Shown here: in pieces, positions 11,001 through 20,250 of the stretch
Position numbering within the stretch: position 1 is the first letter of the stretch
Layout of the letters: every line of letters begins with the position of its first letter
Source: Metellina segmentata
Lineage: Eukaryota; Arthropoda; Arachnida; Araneae; Tetragnathidae
Assembly: GCA_947359465.1 (NCBI GenBank)
Contig: OX375873.1
Coordinates: 41,760,437 to 41,824,436, forward strand
Direction of reading: 5' to 3'
Length of the DNA stretch: 64,000 nucleotides
Notes under the pieces: generated by a model
Seen by the model: the letters and a program-made list of their open reading frames with translations, nothing else
What the model was told of the DNA's origin: nothing
Databases searched by the model: none
Position numbers and translations under genes: made by a program

Positions 11001-11785
11001 CCTTGTGCTATAGAAACCCAACCAACCAGTATGGTTGGAAATGTAATTTTTAAAATATGACTTTTTGTTTCCTACATTATTATTTGTCCCAATATTATAT
11101 TGATATACATTTAAATTCCACATTTTAAAGATGCCCTGGTTCAAGGGTGACAGAGGGGTGAAACGAGAGTACTGAAATATTTGTTTTAAATTTTAAAATA
11201 AATTCCTTTGAGATAATTTTTCTTTCACTTGTACCATTTAATCTTTCGCCTTTGCTTTGGTATGTTTAATAAGCTAATGATCATTCCACAAGGCTAACTA
11301 TGAGACAAGTTATAAAAATATATATTTGATTTAAGCTTAAAATTCTGTTGAATCCACAGTACTTACATTAACCAAATTATCTACATGTCTTTTCATTTCA
11401 TGACTTGCTTTCAGAACACTAACTCTTAGAACTTATTTTAAAAAATGCCTGTGATTCTTTATAATGCAGTTATTTGTAGTTTTTTGTTTGGGAAATAAAA
11501 TTCTCAAAACTTAAGTTTCATTGATTTTCATTCATTGACATTTGAGTTTCACCTTGGGTAAATATATTAGATTTTTGGTAATAATTATAAAGTTAAGGAT
11601 GACTATTTATGTTTTTTGGATTTTAATGTCGTGTTATTTTTCAGAAACAATGCCTGAGAGTGATTCCTATTGGTCAGATTAAATATCAGTGGAAAGAGAA
11701 AGTGGATGAATTTTTTGTTTATGGCTATGAGCACAAGGTGTATTTCAAAAAATATCCACAAAAGTGTTTGTGCACTATTATGTAG
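2099..11785 (+). CDS. SSUH2: SSUH2 (ssu-2) homologue, eight exons, 5' incomplete
   Basis: Eight exons join in frame: 2099-2228, 2326-2386, 4281-4468, 5402-5493, 7581-7673, 10502-10604, 10687-10791 and 11645-11785. All visible junctions are GT-AG. They encode about 303 residues ending at TAG 11783-11785. Residues near 107-177 carry repeated CxxC pairs (CHVC, CENC, CTWC, CSSC, CFKC, CKIC), several followed by GxG, as in DnaJ-type zinc fingers. Before them come FTEKRESAWRFEPYVGQ and a PAPWDIPV stretch; after them VYPLTHLSQ and VIPIGQIKY. This order is that of the SSUH2 family, whose molecular role is poorly known. The first exon here starts with the last base of a split codon, so some 40-50 N-terminal residues (by comparison with vertebrate proteins) lie upstream and were not found. 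The protein ends CTIM, which fits a CaaX prenylation box. No frameshift or stop interrupts the exons. Confidence 0.93.
2849..4122 (+). mobile_element. Mariner-family DNA transposon, decayed copy in an SSUH2 intron
   Basis: The left end CTGTGATCAATAAGTATCCG and the reverse complement of the right end, CTAGTGATCAAAAAGTACCA, form imperfect terminal inverted repeats with TA at the flanks. The length of about 1.27 kb is normal for mariner. It lies wholly in the intron between exons 2 and 3 in the same orientation as the gene. End positions are uncertain by a few bases. Confidence 0.85.
3044..4071 (+). pseudogene. Mariner transposase pseudogene (DD34D)
   Basis: An ATG at 3044 opens MSNVIEQRTCIKFCFRNG, a typical mariner N-terminus. 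Later segments in several frames read ITGDETWIYAFD (first catalytic Asp), VHNEFLPTSQTVNKDYL, LHNDNATSHNAI (second Asp), and EPCDFFLFP with the third Asp in the preceding SPDTEPCD. The C-terminus GDYFKGDVINFDQ ends at TAA 4069-4071. Premature stops (for example just after FDW near 3180 and after CVVDDSQSG...IRHY near 3312) and frameshifts make it inactive. The longest intact part is 3599-3910. Confidence 0.9.
6172..6772 (+). repeat. Dispersed repeat copy, about 600 bp, class unresolved
   Basis: It starts TACTAGCAGTACCCGCACAG and ends near CCTACCTTTATAATA. It is the second near full-length copy of the family at 744-1378. A consensus CRE octamer TGACGTCA is present at 6528-6535. Its 3' end is abutted by the pogo-like MITE that starts at 6774. 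Confidence 0.7.
6774..7135. mobile_element. Pogo/Tigger-like MITE, 362 bp
   Basis: The left end is CAGCGAAACTTCGATTAACC and the reverse complement of the right end is CAGTGAAACTTTGATTAGCC, a good TIR pair. TA dinucleotides flank it at 6772-6773 and 7136-7137. A subterminal copy CGATTAACCGTCACGGCCC occurs near 7081. It has no coding capacity. CAGT-type ends with a TA target fit the pogo/Tigger group. Confidence 0.75.
7831..8134. repeat. Cluster of short perfect hairpins, two diverged units
   Basis: Seven short inverted repeats occur in about 300 bases. They are GGGGC-TACG-GCCCC (7835-7848), GGGATTGC-TAC-GCAATCCC (7875-7893), TTGGTTTGC-TTA-GCAAACCAA (7896-7916), a TTGGTTTG/CAAACCAA pair (7938-7958), GGGC-TTA-GCCC (8054-8064), GGATTGC-TAC-GCAATCC (8094-8110) and TTGGTTTG/CAAACCAA (8114-8134). 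The order G-rich, GGATTGC, TTGGTTTG occurs twice, so this is a repeated unit of roughly 100 bases. I do not recognise the family. The apparent reading frame across part of it has no family signature. Confidence 0.7.
8173..8335. repeat. Left copy of a ~150-bp direct repeat flanking the satellite block
   Basis: It shares AAACTAATAGCCACATCAGT, TGATCTGTACTTCGTACTTT and the GTCCGAGAACAGTG segment with 9768-9905 in the same orientation. Divergence is substantial. The pair brackets the 185-bp satellite and its insertion. Confidence 0.55.
8592..9158 (-). mobile_element. Internally deleted Tigger/pogo-like transposon
   Basis: The left end AAGTAAAACTCCCAATTATC pairs with the reverse complement of the right end, CAGTAGAACTCGGAACTCCG. 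Related subterminal ATTATCCGAATC blocks follow. TA flanks at 8590-8591 and 9159-9160 form the target duplication. At 567 bp it is far shorter than an autonomous element and keeps only the C-terminal part of a transposase on the minus strand. Confidence 0.85.
8876..9113 (-). pseudogene. Tigger-type transposase C-terminal remnant
   Basis: On the minus strand the translation includes SEAFAGLETALKWMERQPEC. After a frameshift near 8980 it continues VKRMRDLAARKRMKTVKQLT and LTKMFSKQ with a stop. This is the characteristic C-terminus of Tigger/CENP-B-type (DDE_1) transposases. The DNA-binding and catalytic parts are missing. Confidence 0.8.
9768..9905. repeat. Right copy of the ~150-bp direct repeat
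   Basis: The segment with CCTAAACTAATAACCACATC, TGATCCGTACTTTCTTGG and CCGTCTAAGAATAGAG aligns with 8173-8335. From 9910 to 10501 the intron is AT-rich with no further structure that I can see. Confidence 0.55.
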
Positions 11786-12370
11786 GCTGTAATAATGAAA
11801 AACTTGAATCCACTAAAAAAGAAATAATTATTTTTGTTTCATACATTTTACAACAACATCTTTTTGTGCTGTGGTAAACTTTTTGCGCATGTTTTCATGT
11901 CTACCTTATAAGCTGAATATTAATTTTGATTTTTGTAATTTTTAATTTGTCATTGTGCCTTGTGAAAACTTACATCTCTTAAAGCCAAGCTTATCTTTTT
12001 ATAATGCTAGAGATTTTCCACTTGTCAACTAACTATTTCTTAACCTGTTAATGACAAATAGGACTGATGCCAAAGAGCTTCTTTTGAGTTATGAGCTTGA
12101 AAATACTTCTTTCAAACATAATCTTTACTTACATGTCAATTAAGTTGACAACTTATTTTTAAATATTTATACATACTATCTGAATCCGTCTATAAAGTAT
12201 ATTTTTTTGGCTTCTTCTATGTGTCCATATTGTAAGTTCGATTGTTTGTATTAGATATTTTTTGAGTATCTAAGAATTGTATGGTTCATTGTACTGTTTA
12301 TGAATTGTTTGATAAATTCTTTGTTTTTCTAATGGAATTTTTCAATAAAGAGTATTGCTTTCTTAAATGT
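11786..12370 (+). other. 3' untranslated region of the SSUH2 homologue with poly(A) signal
   Basis: AT-rich sequence follows the stop codon. A canonical AATAAA lies at 12344-12349, followed about 20 bases later by T- and GT-rich sequence (TGTGTTTACATTTTTC), as expected for a cleavage site. The exact cleavage position is an estimate. Confidence 0.65.
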
Positions 12371-13845
12371 GTTTACATTTTTCTGCTTAAAGCTTACATG
12401 CTTTAGTGATCTAAGCAGCATTGGGAAAATAGTAAAGCACATTAGGTTACAAGATAATTATATACTAAGCAAAATGAATTATTTCCAATTCATTTTCCAT
12501 TTCAACAAATTGGCATTATTCTCTGATTTGGGTAAGCAATTAATTAGTTGTAACTGTTAGTCATTTCATTCATTAACAGCTATGGTATTATTAACTGACT
12601 ATTTTCAGGACTCTTGCGGTATTAGCAGTATTATTAGATACAAGAAAAACCATGAGACATGTGGATAAAAATGAGTCCTTCTTTTATGAACTCTTATGTA
12701 GTGAATATTTTATGTATGCAACTGGGATAAAAGCCTGTCAAATGACAAGTGCATAACAAAATTTATTTATTTTGGCCTAACTTCATTTATGTGTTTTTTA
12801 AATCTGATGGCGTGTCTGTGTGATCACTGGCCATGATATCCAATTTGAAAAAATGATGAAAAGATAATTTTTGATAGTTTTGTATCTTGTTTCGTTCGCA
12901 ACATCGCACAACCAAACAAAATAATTACAAACTCCATGTTCATAACGTCACATAACTAATCAAAATTATACTACCCACGGAAATGTTGCAGGACTTAACA
13001 AATTATATAATTAGATTAGTTAAAAATATATACAACTAGCCATCAGGCCCGACATAAGCGACACGTTCAGAGTGGACTGCAAATCTAGCGATCGATCCCG
13101 TAATATTCAAAGTCATTGTCATCATACGCACCTATAGCATAAGACGGATGAGATTCTTCCGACTTTTATCATTTTTAAGAAAAAATTCCGACTTTTGTCC
13201 TTTTTGTCTTCTATAAACGTAAAATGCGCCAAATGAGACATATCTCGCCAACATTGCACTCCTAAATTTTGCCAAGCTGATAAGTCTGCAAATTTCTATT
13301 TTAAAAGAATCCTTAGAAGCAGATAAGTTTAATGGCAAACCTGGAGAACTTGGATTTTGAACAAGTTAACGTACGTTGTTGCTGTAAATTTCGTAGGTAA
13401 AGCTACGTTTTCCTAAGAAAGCGGAGCTGTTATCTAGCAGCCGTGGTACGTCATGATGCGGCGGAAAAGGTATAAATGTAATATTTTAAGTTGATCAGCT
13501 TTTAATGAGCGGTTTTTCTTTCAACTAGAAAATAAGATGTTCGGTTATTTAACCGATAAAGTTATTAACCGATTTGCTGGAAATATCTGATAATTCGTCG
13601 GAATAGCATTGTACTACATCTTACAAAGCTAATTCACTTGCTTTGAACATTCAAAATTATAGATTTCACCTGTAGAATTATCGCACACATCTTCAAGAAT
13701 AATATCCAAATTACAGGAAGCCATCAGATGTGCCGATAGTACGTCACAATAACGAGAGTGTAACGGCCATATCGTATATATATGTACCGCTTCAGCGTCA
13801 TTTTATAACTTCTGGCCTGCACTCAAACTCAGTTTCTAATGATAA
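12371..13845. other. AT-rich intergenic stretch downstream of SSUH2
   Basis: No gene or recognisable mobile element was seen. 12371-12960 is AT-rich with stop codons in all frames. Around 13050-13130 and 13440-13460 the sequence is less AT-rich, but I find no conserved coding motif. Confidence 0.5.
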
Positions 13846-13849
13846 CGTT

Positions 13850-13998
13850 ACAATCATCCATTGCATGACCTTGCATACAAAACAACGCCTGTGATCGCAA
13901 TGCAGCTCCCACGGTTTCACGACACCAACAATCAGTCAACAGGTAGCATCTATCAAAATCACCAACTGTTAAATTCTGGGGGGAGAGTATTGCTTGTG
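13850..13998 (+). repeat. Dispersed repeat, possibly the 3' end of an LTR retrotransposon (copy A)
   Basis: The sequence containing ATCCATTGCATGACCTTGCA and TAAATTCTGGGGGGAGAGTA is shared, in the same orientation, with 26246-26397. The G-rich tract followed by TATTG resembles a polypurine tract at an LTR border. No reverse transcriptase or integrase domain is visible nearby, so the assignment is tentative. Confidence 0.35.
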
Positions 13999-14139
13999 TG
14001 TGAGTGAAAGCTTGGACAGCACAAAAAAAATTAACTTGAGTAGAGTATACACAACCCTACAATAAGGGACCGGACGCCAGCGGATTTGCAAATAATCCGA
14101 CTACTTCTTTGGGGTGTTTTTCGTGGAATGGCCTGGGAC

Positions 14140-16025
14140 CAGTGTTGCAAAGGGTGGAAAAAACCCGGTTTATTCCCGGGAATAAACCCGGTTTTTTGGG
14201 AAGGAAATTTTGAAAACTTCCAAGAATTTTGAAATTTTGGGAATTTTTAATGTTTTGTCTGGAAAATTTTAAAACAATTTTTTTAGAAACTCCTTAATAG
14301 TTCATAACAGCAACTTCAAACGTGTACTCTTTTGACTGGCTCTAACAACTGTTTGCATTGACCATTTCAATTTTAGAAAATTTTCGTCCTTAAGAAATAG
14401 CATATCATTTATGCCTAAATTTTGCCATCTTGCAATTTACAAAAACTGAAACGTAAATATTAATGAGATTTTGTGGATATTACTAGTACTAATAGGCGCA
14501 TGCGAAAACAATATTTTTGAGCTAAATCTTTTTTTTGTCAATGAGCCATAAGAACAAACTTTTTAAGTGAACTCTTGTGAGCATTCAAACATTTGCATAG
14601 TTCTGACTATATATTCTGAACCTTTGAATAATTCTCTGGATTGGCTGTTTCCTATTTATATTGTCATCGTTTTATGCAAATTGATATCCCAGTGAATTAA
14701 TAAGTTTTTTTGACTAGCTCTTTGAATGTGATTATACTCTAATTTTAAAATTTTAATTACCAATTGATAAAGCTATCTTCCCAACATAAAATCAGGTTTT
14801 TACTACGTATAAGTTGAGTTGGAAATTTAAAAATCTAATTTGTTATTTATTGGAATTCTGAGCATTTTGTTTTTAAATTTTAATTTTGGTGTTTTTATTC
14901 AACACTTTAATGCATGAACTAGAAACATTGAATTTCACGAGTTCAGATCAATCTATATAAGTAATACTTATAATGTAATCAATGCTAAGAGCATCTTAGT
15001 GATTTTTAACCTGCTATGTTTTGTACCTTTGACACCAGAGATACTTCTCCCCAAGGACTTTCGTTATATTGGACGGCAAGACAGCGCATAACCGAAAAAC
15101 CTTGAGCGGGGCGTAGGATAAAAAACAACTTTTAATTGGGAACTCAAGCATTTAAAATTTAATTTAGTGTTCTATTTCATACTAATGGCATGATTTGAGT
15201 TCCAGATAGTGGTAAGACCAACTTAAACAGTGTGGAGTCATTACACATCATATATAGGTATAGTTTGGTCATGGTAATAAAAAGACTGCTAAATGCAGGT
15301 ATTGCCACAAGAAGTATCTGGTACCAAATGCTACTAAGATGGCAAAGCATTTAGAAAAATGCGTTAAAAAAACCCAAATAATGTCTTTCCCTGTATATTC
15401 TTTGGCAGATACCGATGAACCTTCAGTTATTGTGGGATCCCAAGAGGTGATAATGGACGTTGAAACTATGTATATGGATCCAGGACTATCAGAATCTACA
15501 AATAGATCCTCTTGATATTGCGTTGTTTTTTTCAGCTATTAATCTCTCATAAAAGGCTTACAAGTGACGGTGCCAAATTGAATCATCAGTAAAGTAAAGA
15601 GTAAATTGTAACTGATGTAAAGATAATATGAAATGTTTACAAAAGTATTGTTTTTGATGCAAACATTCATCTTATTTTTTGCTGCTAGGTCTCGGAACAA
15701 AACCATCACATCAACATTCATCTGGATTTGGATGTAAATGCTGATGTTGTTTATACAATAAAAAAAACCGATATTTTCCCCAAAAAACCCGAAAAAGAAA
15801 ATTTAAATTTTACTGAAACAATTTTCCAGGTTGTAGTGTTATATATATGGGGTATTTTTTTTTCTCTTTATAGTTTTACTCAGCATCAAACCAAAAGAAG
15901 CCACACAATGTGAAAAAATGGTTGGTTTAGTTTATTCCCAATGTTCCCCAAAGTTCCGGGTTTATTCCCCAAAATTCCCGTGTTTATTCCCCTCTTCCAA
16001 AATTCCCGGGTTTTTTGCATCACTA
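14140..16025 (+). mobile_element. hAT-superfamily transposon, 1886 bp, with perfect 8-bp target duplication
   Basis: CCTGGGAC occurs at 14132-14139 and again at 16026-16033, exactly at the ends. The left end is CAGTGTTGCAAAGGGTGG and the reverse complement of the right end is TAGTGATGCAAAAAACCC, with further CCCGGG/TTATTCCC motifs subterminally at both sides. An 8-bp duplication and YAGTG ends are hallmarks of hAT. It has lost most coding sequence and keeps one BED zinc-finger segment. The AT-rich interior (14250-15250) shows nothing else. Confidence 0.9.
15262..15515 (+). pseudogene. BED zinc-finger segment of a hAT transposase
   Basis: The frame reads KKTAKCRYCHKKYLVPNATK, then MAKHLEKCVKK. 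This gives CxxC, then H and C in the spacing of BED-type zinc fingers that bind transposon ends. About 40 residues follow (SVIVGSQEVIMDVETMYMDP) before a TGA. A TAG sits just upstream, so this may be an exon or a truncated frame. No RNase H-like catalytic domain follows within the element. Confidence 0.75.
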
Positions 16026-16160
16026 CCTGGGACCTTTGCATGCTGTTCCTGGTCAATTGAACGCCGACGCCTACATGAACATTTTGGACAATCAAGTTCT
16101 TCCTACGCTCTAGCAATTTTATGGAATGGACTAATGTTACTTCCAGGACGACAACGCTAA

Positions 16161-17143
16161 CGGTCATATTCATAACATAGTTAGACAAGTCTCGAGTTAA
16201 CTCGAGGATTATCAAGAACGGTATTCTCAAACGGCGTTTTAAGTGATCCGGGGATTAAAATGAGACGCTCGCTGTGATTGGCTACTACCGTCTCCTCACG
16301 ATCACGTGGTACTGTTTACACTGGTTACGACGCCCGAATCTGCATTCATACTGATCAAGCACGTACTTCGCCGTAGAATTGATTCCAAATTGTGAATTAT
16401 TCGGACTCATACAGCATTTTAATATGGTTTTGGGAAAAGTAATGCAAAGGTATTTAATTTCAAATTGGATTTTTATGGAAACCTAAATTTTTCAAGAAAG
16501 AATTGTACACAATGTCTTGACAGATGTATGTAATCCGTTTATCTTGGTACTTGCCAGTATGGGTGTGTGTTGGTGGTGTGAAAAGTACTTGCATTGTCAA
16601 TTTTCTTTCATTCGTAATAATTCAACAAAATAATTTTTATGCTACGACGAATTTGTATCTGCCATAGTCGTTTTCTACCGCTCTCTCCGGTTTAGAGGAC
16701 AGAGGTGGCGCCATCTATCTTTTCGCTAAGCTGCTTGTTAAGATTACGCAGCTACATTTATTTTTATTTTTATTTTGAATTTCAATAAAATTAAGTTTTA
16801 AATTTTCCATTTAAGCAATATTATGATGAGGACATGAGCCGCTATGGAGCAGGTGCTTCGTAATGATACGTCCAATCCAGTGACCAGTCGTCGCAAGAAT
16901 ACTATACTTTAGCATAGAATGAAATGTGTCACCCATTTTGTTTTTGCAGAATATCCTTCGCAAAAGGTAGTACTGCGCATGCGTAACTCTTACTCGCGAG
17001 TTAACTCGCCGATTTCGGAGGATCAAAATGTAACACCGAACCGGCAGTTTAAACCACCGATCAGGACTTGTGAATACGGTTTTTTCGATAACTCGCGGAT
17101 TATCGTTGATTCTCGAGTTAACTCGGACTTGTGAATACGGCCG
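16161..17143. mobile_element. PIF/Harbinger-like MITE, 983 bp
   Basis: The left end CGGTCATATTCATAA and the reverse complement of the right end CGGCCGTATTCACAA are flanked by TAA at 16158-16160 and 17144-17146. A 3-bp TAA target and such ends fit PIF/Harbinger. Both arms contain CTCGAGTTAACTCG; at 16191-16206 it is a perfect 16-bp palindrome. I see no transposase in it. A CTCF-like core AGGTGGCGCC is at about 16703-16712. Confidence 0.65.
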
Positions 17144-17150
17144 TAAGAGA

Positions 17151-17166
17151 GGTGTATATAAGGAAT
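17151..17166 (+). promoter_or_regulatory. TATA-like element upstream of a Tc1 transposase
   Basis: GTGTATATAAGG lies about 65 bases before the ATG at 17225 of the Tc1 transposase pseudogene. This is a plausible position for a transposon core promoter. Inference from motif and spacing only. Confidence 0.35.
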
Positions 17167-17224
17167 GGTAGTAAAATTGTTCATAAGCGTTCTGTAAGCC
17201 GCTCAGTGCCACAACCGAATAGTA

Positions 17225-18244
17225 ATGGCACAGTGGACGCATGTCGATGATTTTTTACGTGGTAGAATTATCGGCCGCCTGGATGGTGGGCGTACTCAGA
17301 CGGAAGTTTCAGTGGAACTTGGAAACGCCCAAAGTGTCATCTCTAGACTTTGGCAACGATTCTAAAATGATGAAATGTCAGTAGACTTTACAGTACAGGT
17401 CGGCCTCGAGTTACAACGCCTAATGACGACCGGATTTGGCAGTAACTGCAAAAAGAAGCAGACGGAGCCAAGCATCCGACCTTTCTCGTCAGCTATCTTC
17501 AGCCACGGGTACGACAGTTTTAAGGCAAACCCTTTACAGACGTTTGGTCCATATTTGTCTGTATACTCGCAGGCCTGTCAGATGTGTTCCGCTCACGGCA
17601 ACTCACTGTCGCCAGCCTGGAGTAGAGAACATGCAATGTGGACATCGTCACAGTGGGCTTGTGTGATGTTTTCCGACGAGTCCAGGTATAGCTTGCAGAC
17701 TGATACACGGTGGACGTTCATATGGAGAACGCCAGGTACCCGCTACCACCAAGGCAACATCATTGAACGACACCGTTACGGTGGCGTAGGATTGCTCGTT
17801 TGGCGTGGAATTATACTGGGCTCCAGAACAGATCCACATGTTCAAATGGGAATCATGAGAGGCCAAATGTAGCGGGACATCATTCTGGAACAACATGTAC
17901 GTTTGTTTAGGGGTGCTTTGAGCGCAGAATTTGTGTTTATGGATGACAACGCCCGTCCTCACCGAGGAAACATTGTAAACGAATGCCTTGAATCTGAGGA
18001 TATCACCCGTATGGAATTTCCAGCATTCTCATCTGACTTGAATCCGATAGAGCATGTGTGGGATATGCTTGGCCGACGAGTTACAGCCCGTCAACCACCT
18101 CCTACATGTACATCGGAACTTCGGAGAGCATTGCTTGGTGAGTGGAGTGATCTTCCCCAAAATCAGCTCGATAATTTGATCCTCAGCATGCCAAGTCGTT
18201 GTACGGACTGTTTTTCATCGTCTGGGAGACATACAATGTATTGA
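17225..18244 (+). pseudogene. Tc1-like transposase pseudogene (DD34E)
   Basis: It starts MAQWTHVDDFLRGRIIGRLD with an N-terminal helix-turn-helix (QSVISRLWQRF) that ends in a stop near 17362. Frames then shift twice: VKRSRRSQASDLSRQL-type text, then RRPVRCVPLTATHCRQPG. The core follows with MFSDESRYSLQTD (first Asp), YGGVGLLVWRGI, MDDNARPHRGNIV (second Asp) and SDLNPIEHVWD (Glu). A stop splits the core near 17869. The C-terminal LSMPSRCTDCFSSSGRHTMY is the usual Tc1 ending. AATAAAG at 18400 may be its poly(A) signal. Confidence 0.9.
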
Positions 18245-18444
18245 CCATCATACCAACCATGCCCTGTTATGTTTTTGTAAGGTTGATATTTTTTGTAATT
18301 GCTCCAGTGAGCAAAAATCGTAGTTTTTATGAATGGTATCATACATGCACCATCTTTTTTTTGTCATTTATATTTCGTTTAATATATGGGCTTTATGAAT
18401 AAAGTCACGTTTATTTTGTTTCTGAACTATTATTTTCCGGGATC

Positions 18445-18466
18445 TGGCATTATCCTTAATTTATGG
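18445..18466. mobile_element. Right terminal repeat of the Tc1-like element
   Basis: TTATGGACATAAGTGTA read in reverse is TACACTTATGTCCATAA, the usual style of Tc1 ends with a flanking TA. No matching left end was found before 17225, so the element appears 5' truncated or its left end was replaced. Confidence 0.5.
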
Positions 18467-19213
18467 ACATAAGTGTATTTTTACTAATGACTTAATTTCA
18501 ACATTTCCAAACCCAGCAATAGAGCTAAGAATATTACTTCCATTGCCGGTTTCAGTTGCATCTGGTGAAAGGCCCTTTTCAAAGTTAAAAATTACAAAAA
18601 ACTTTTTAAGATGAACAATGCACCAGCAAAGACTAAGTAATTTTGCTATCAGGGTTCCCACAATCCTTGAAAAGTCCTTAAAAGTACTTGAATTTTTCTC
18701 TCCAAACTATATATACCCTTGAAGGTCCTTGAAAATTATAAAACTTGGTGCAAAGTCTTTGAAAGTACCTGATTTTTTCATCGTGCCACCAATAGAATTC
18801 ATCGTACAACATTTTATCGCTGACCAAAATCGATAGGTGTGCAAGTAGCCTGATAGTTAGCATTAAGACAAGGAAATTGATGACAACCTTTCTTTTTTTG
18901 ACTATCAGTAGTTTAAAAAATAGAGTAAAACAATTGTCTTTCTTAAAAATATTTTTCACATTTTCTTTCTAACTGACAACTTTGCATATGCCTTGTTTTA
19001 GGTTGTTATAAAAAATTTTAGGTCCTTGAAAAATATTTTTTTAATTTTGAAAAGTCCTTAAGAGTTCTTGAATTTTTTTTTTTGAATAAAGGTGTGTGTG
19101 TGGGAACCATGGCTATAGTTTCAATTGAAAATGAAATCTTAGACAGCTTGGATACTACAAAATCGATAGCAGATTTCGCAAACATAAAGGCAAGAAGAGT
19201 TCAGTTTCTGTAG
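18467..19213 (+). pseudogene. hAT transposase C-terminal dimerisation domain, split by a MITE
   Basis: From 18467 the frame reads FTNDLISTFPNPAIELRILL, then PLPVSVASGERPFSKLKITK, then NFLR, a TGA, and TMHQQRLSNFAI. After the inserted element, from 19112, it resumes as VSIENEILDSLDTTKSIADF and ANIKARRVQFL followed by a stop at about 19211. This is the conserved hAT C-terminal domain. The TGA near 18610 and absence of the rest show it is a relic. Confidence 0.88.
18650..19111. mobile_element. Short MITE inserted in the hAT C-terminus, 462 bp
   Basis: The left end CAGGGTTCCCACAATCCTTG pairs with the reverse complement of the right end, CATGGTTCCCACACACACAC, and both arms carry AGTCCTT and ACTTGAA/TTCAAGAACT blocks. 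GCTAT at 18645-18649 is repeated at 19112-19116. Deleting the element and one GCTAT restores the hAT reading frame. The 5-bp duplication does not match the 8 bp of hAT, so I leave the superfamily open. Confidence 0.8.
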
Positions 19214-19494
19214 ATAAATATTTGTATGGTTTTACGCTCAAGGAAACAAAACTAACTAAGTAATAAAAATAAATAGTTTTTCTTTGTAGAGTAGTTTTTT
19301 TCTTTTTTCACACTCTTATGAGACAGCACTAAAGATCCTTAATAATATTTTTCGTACGAATTTAAGAATACACGTTACTGAAAAATATGTTTTAGTCCTT
19401 CTACATAGCCTACTTTCTAAAACAATAACATAATACAAATTCACAGCACATAATCTTGTATTATAACTTTCTTGTAGTGCAATTTAATATGGTT

Positions 19495-19580
19495 TGACAA
19501 CACTGGCACAAGCGCAGCGATTCGATCTGACAACACTGGCACAAGCGCAGCGATTCGATCTGACAACACTGTAGTCGATC
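19495..19580. repeat. 33-bp tandem repeat, about 2.6 copies
   Basis: Identical 33-base units at 19495-19527 and 19528-19560 start TGACAACACTGGCACAAGCG. A third partial unit at 19561-19580 keeps the start and the TCGATC end but lacks the middle. Confidence 0.9.
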
Positions 19581-19838
19581 TGGCAACAATGTTGGTAGAA
19601 GGCCCAGTGGCTCCGCTGTCAGTAGTGTAGTGTCAGTCTAGTCTAACGCTGTCATTCATGTCTATCGGTGTGCACAACGGGATCGTTGATGATTGTGTTG
19701 AGCGAGGCGTGTTCGTGTTGTTTGTTACGATTTTGCCTTATAGTTTAGAGTATTCCAAAACATAACGTACAGTTTTTAACAAGTAGGCTACTCCCTAGTG
19801 ACAGTTCTTTTCGTGGGAATCACATTGCCCGTGTTGTT

Positions 19839-19853
19839 GTTTGCTTTGCAAAC
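19839..19853. repeat. Solo short hairpin GTTTGC-TTT-GCAAAC
   Basis: A perfect 6-bp stem with a TTT loop, followed by CAAAAAA. The stem sequence is the same as in the TTGGTTTGC hairpins at 7896-7916, so it may be a remnant of that family. Short enough to be chance. Confidence 0.35.
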
Positions 19854-19923
19854 CAAAAAAATAATTAATTGAAAAATTATTTATTTAGATTCGTCAGTTT
19901 AGTTAGATTCAGATTTTAGTTTG

Positions 19924-19976
19924 ATTCGTCAGGACAAAAACAGACAAACACTTCCTTTTTTAAGATTAGAGATTGA
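19924..19976 (+). repeat. 3' end fragment of the TACTAGC...TATAATAGAGAT repeat
   Basis: GATTCGTCAGGACAAAAACA followed by GACAAACACTTCC and AGATTAGAGATT matches the last 50 bases of the family at 744-1378. Confidence 0.55.
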
Positions 19977-20250
19977 AAAATTACACTCACTGCCAAAGGT
20001 TAGCATGGAGGCGGAAATGTTAATTTCCAGAAGCCAATCTGAATTTGAGAGGCTTCAATTTGTTGCAGAGGTAGATGGAAGCATGCAAATGTGTTATGTA
20101 ACAGCCAATTACGGTTTCGTCTCGAGAAATATGCAAAAAAGGCAGTCGTATAAGAAGCCAGCTTTGTGAAGGGTTAGAGGAGTTGCATGTAAGTGCTCAT
20201 AAAAAGTTTAGAGCTTTTGTACGATAAGTTTTCAAGAAAAACGTGTTTCT

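Larger units (their letters stand above)
14065..16157 (+). pseudogene. Tc1-like transposase fragment split by a hAT insertion
   Basis: Sequence left of the hAT reads TSLGCFSWNGLG and sequence right of it reads PLHAVPGQLNADAYMNILDN followed by QVLPTL. Together these give the Tc1 catalytic-core order GCFSxxGLGPL...YxxILDxxVLPTL. A QDDNA motif near 16146 marks the second catalytic Asp. Stops follow LPTL and GMD. The N-terminus and the third catalytic residue are absent. Only the flanks (about 14065-14139 and 16034-16157) belong to this copy. Confidence 0.75.

Noticed and set aside
15886..16230. 114-codon minus-strand frame
   Set aside because: It crosses the right end of the hAT element, its target duplication and the Tc1 fragment on the other strand, so it is a chance frame.
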